Assembly (NCBI GenBank): GCA_021781315.1
Contig: JAJXXB010000029.1
Coordinates: 1 to 7,565 of the forward strand
Direction of reading: 5' to 3'
Length of the DNA stretch: 7,565 nucleotides
Origin: Actinomycetes bacterium
Lineage (GTDB): Bacteria > Actinomycetota > Acidimicrobiia > Acidimicrobiales > RAAP-2
In this document: positions 6,111 to 7,565 of the stretch, one piece after another
Layout: the number at the start of each line of letters is the position of its first letter
Numbering within the stretch: position 1 is the first letter of the stretch
The notes under the pieces: generated by a model
What the model was told of the DNA's origin: nothing
What the model saw: only the letters and a program-made list of their open reading frames with translations
Databases searched by the model: none
Made by a program: the position numbers and the translations under genes

Positions 6111-7565
6111 ATGGAGCGTCCCGGAATCGCCCCGCCTCTCGCCTCGGCGCTCGATACCACCTCGGAGCGCTACCTCACCAACCGCGCGGACATGCTCGAA
6201 CAACTCGCGGTGATCGACGACTTGCTCGATCAGGCCGAGGCCGGCGGCGGAGAGGCCGCCATGAACCGCATGCGCAGCCGCGGCAAGATGCCCGTGCGCG
6301 AGCGCATCGCCGCGGTGCTCGATCCCGACTCGCCCTTCCTCGAGATCTCCCCGCTCGCGGGCTACGGCTCGGACTACGCCATCGGCGGCGGCATGGTGGT
6401 GGGCATCGGGGTGATCGCCGGCACCGAGTGCGTCATCATGGCCAACGACCCCTCGGTGCTCGGCGGCGCGTTGACCGCCTATTCGGCCAAGAAGTGGATG
6501 CGGGCCCTGGAGATCGCGCGCGACAACGAGATCCCCTACGTCAGCTTCGTCGAGTCCGCCGGGGCGGACCTGCGCGTGGGCGGCGGCAGCGGCCGTATGG
6601 GCACCGGTCACTTCGCCGAGAGCGGCCGTTTCTTCTACGACCTCATCGAGCTGTCCAAGATGCGCGTGCCGACCGTGTGCGTCGTCTTTGGCTCCTCGAC
6701 CGCCGGTGGCGCCTACCAGCCCGGGCTCTCGGACTACAACATCGTGGTGAAGGACCAGTCCAAGGTCTTCCTCGCGGGACCGCCCCTCGTCAAGATGGCC
6801 ACCGGCGAGCAGTCCGACGACGAGACCCTCGGCGGCGCGCGCCTGCACGCGGAGGTCTCGGGGCTCGGCGACTACTTCGCCGAGGACGAGATGGACGCGC
6901 TGCGGATCTGTCGCGAGGTGGTGGGTCACCTCAACTGGCGAAAGCGCGGCCCCGGTCCGAGCGTCGTCGACGTCCCGCCGCGCTACGACGCCGAGGAGCT
7001 GCTCGGTCTGATCAGTCGCGACCTGCGTCAGGCCGTCGACGTGCGCGACGTGATCGCGCGCGTGGTGGATGACTCGCGCTTCGAGGAGTTCAAGGCCCGC
7101 TACGGCGAGACCCTGGTCTGCGGGTGGGCCTCGATCCACGGCTATCCGGTGGGGATCCTCGGCAACAACGGGGTGATCCAGCCGCGCGCCGCCGAAAAGG
7201 CGGGTCAGTTCATCCAGCTGTGCAACCAGATCGACGTGCCCCTCATCTTCTTTCAGAACATCACGGGCTACATGGTGGGACGCGACGCCGAGGCCGAGGG
7301 GATCATCAAGAAAGGCTCCCAGATGCTCAACGCGGTGACCAACTCGACGGTCCCGCACCTCACCGTCATCCTCGGGGCCTCCTACGGTGCCGGCACCTAC
7401 GGCATGTCGGGCCGCGCCTTCGGCAACCGCTTCACCTTCCTCTGGCCGACGGCGAAGATCGCCGTCATGGGTCCCAAGCAGATCGCCGGCGTGATGAGCC
7501 AGGTGCGCCGCGCCGCCGCCGAGCGCAAGGGCGAGGCCTTCGACGAAGAAGAGGACGCCAAGATC
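6111..7565 (+). CDS. Acyl-CoA carboxylase carboxyltransferase (beta) subunit, MCC-type; 3' end cut by window edge
   Basis: This biotin-dependent enzyme subunit transfers carboxyl from carboxybiotin to an acyl-CoA in the cytosol. 485 codons are open to the right edge; family members are about 510-540 aa. The N-terminal crotonase-like domain (to about 275) has RMRSRGKMPVRERIAAVLDP (53-72), VIMANDPSVLGG (108-119), GSSTAGGAYQPGLSDY (194-209) forming an oxyanion hole, and FLAGPPLVKMATGE (220-233). The C-terminal domain has FFQNITGYMVGRDAEAEG (380-397) and GASYGAGTYGMSGRAFGNR (422-440). QNITGYMVG is the methylcrotonyl/geranyl-CoA branch wording; propionyl-CoA types read differently. The true substrate cannot be named, and actinobacterial AccD1/AccD2 are also possible. 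Start is ATG 6111; an in-frame GTG at 6084 has no ribosome site and would only add nine residues. The biotin carboxylase partner is not in the window and may lie downstream. Confidence 0.93.
   Translation, partial: MERPGIAPPLASALDTTSERYLTNRADMLEQLAVIDDLLDQAEAGGGEAAMNRMRSRGKMPVRERIAAVLDPDSPFLEISPLAGYGSDYAIGGGMVVGIGVIAGTECVIMANDPSVLGGALTAYSAKKWMRALEIARDNEIPYVSFVESAGADLRVGGGSGRMGTGHFAESGRFFYDLIELSKMRVPTVCVVFGSSTAGGAYQPGLSDYNIVVKDQSKVFLAGPPLVKMATGEQSDDETLGGARLHAEVSGLGDYFAEDEMDALRICREVVGHLNWRKRGPGPSVVDVPPRYDAEELLGLISRDLRQAVDVRDVIARVVDDSRFEEFKARYGETLVCGWASIHGYPVGILGNNGVIQPRAAEKAGQFIQLCNQIDVPLIFFQNITGYMVGRDAEAEGIIKKGSQMLNAVTNSTVPHLTVILGASYGAGTYGMSGRAFGNRFTFLWPTAKIAVMGPKQIAGVMSQVRRAAAERKGEAFDEEEDAKI

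Noticed and set aside
6000..7358. A 452-codon open frame on the minus strand opposite the carboxylase gene
   Set aside because: It is His/Asp/Arg-rich with no family motif, and the plus strand there encodes an unmistakable carboxyltransferase. Long antisense frames are expected at this GC content.

Overview
The window is ordinary core chromosome from a high-GC bacterium (by eye about two-thirds G+C), most likely an actinobacterium and perhaps of the Acidimicrobiia. The clues are an F-type c subunit that reads like the mycobacterial one, a long (>=280 aa) delta subunit as in other actinobacteria, and the order glyA-wecA-atpI-atpB known from Streptomyces (rfe-atpI-atpB in Mycobacterium). The phylum call is fair. 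The class call is a guess.

Layout: one tightly packed leftward gene train fills positions 6042 down to 1. In transcription order it holds rpiB (ribose-5-phosphate isomerase B), glyA (serine hydroxymethyltransferase), wecA (polyprenyl-phosphate GlcNAc-1-phosphate transferase), atpZ and atpI (two small F0 accessory membrane proteins), then atpB (a), atpE (c), atpF (b) and atpH (delta, cut by the left edge). atpA, atpG, atpD and atpC are expected beyond the edge. Junctions are 4-nt overlaps or gaps of at most 45 nt, with stop/start overlaps at rpiB/glyA, wecA/atpZ and atpI/atpB, so the block is probably co-transcribed and translationally coupled. The only strong consensus Shine-Dalgarno sequences sit before atpB and atpE. 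A hairpin lies in the atpE-atpF gap, where extra c-subunit synthesis has to be set.

A 68-bp divergent spacer (6043-6110) separates this train from a rightward gene for the carboxyltransferase (beta) subunit of an acyl-CoA carboxylase of the methylcrotonyl-CoA carboxylase type, which runs off the right edge. Both divergent genes have a TANNNT box exactly 7 nt before their ATG, so both are predicted to start as leaderless mRNAs. A GTGA-N6-TCAC palindrome between them could be a CRP/FNR-family operator.

Together the leftward genes join pentose-phosphate and one-carbon metabolism, lipid-linked glycan initiation and proton-driven ATP synthesis, a growth-linked group. There is no gene-free stretch over 300 bases, and I see no RNA gene, mobile element, CRISPR array or phage gene. 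I found no undescribed system. The points most worth checking are residue-level (Met at the bedaquiline-resistance position of the c subunit, Cys66-type RpiB) and regulatory (paired leaderless promoters, the palindrome, the atpE-atpF hairpin).
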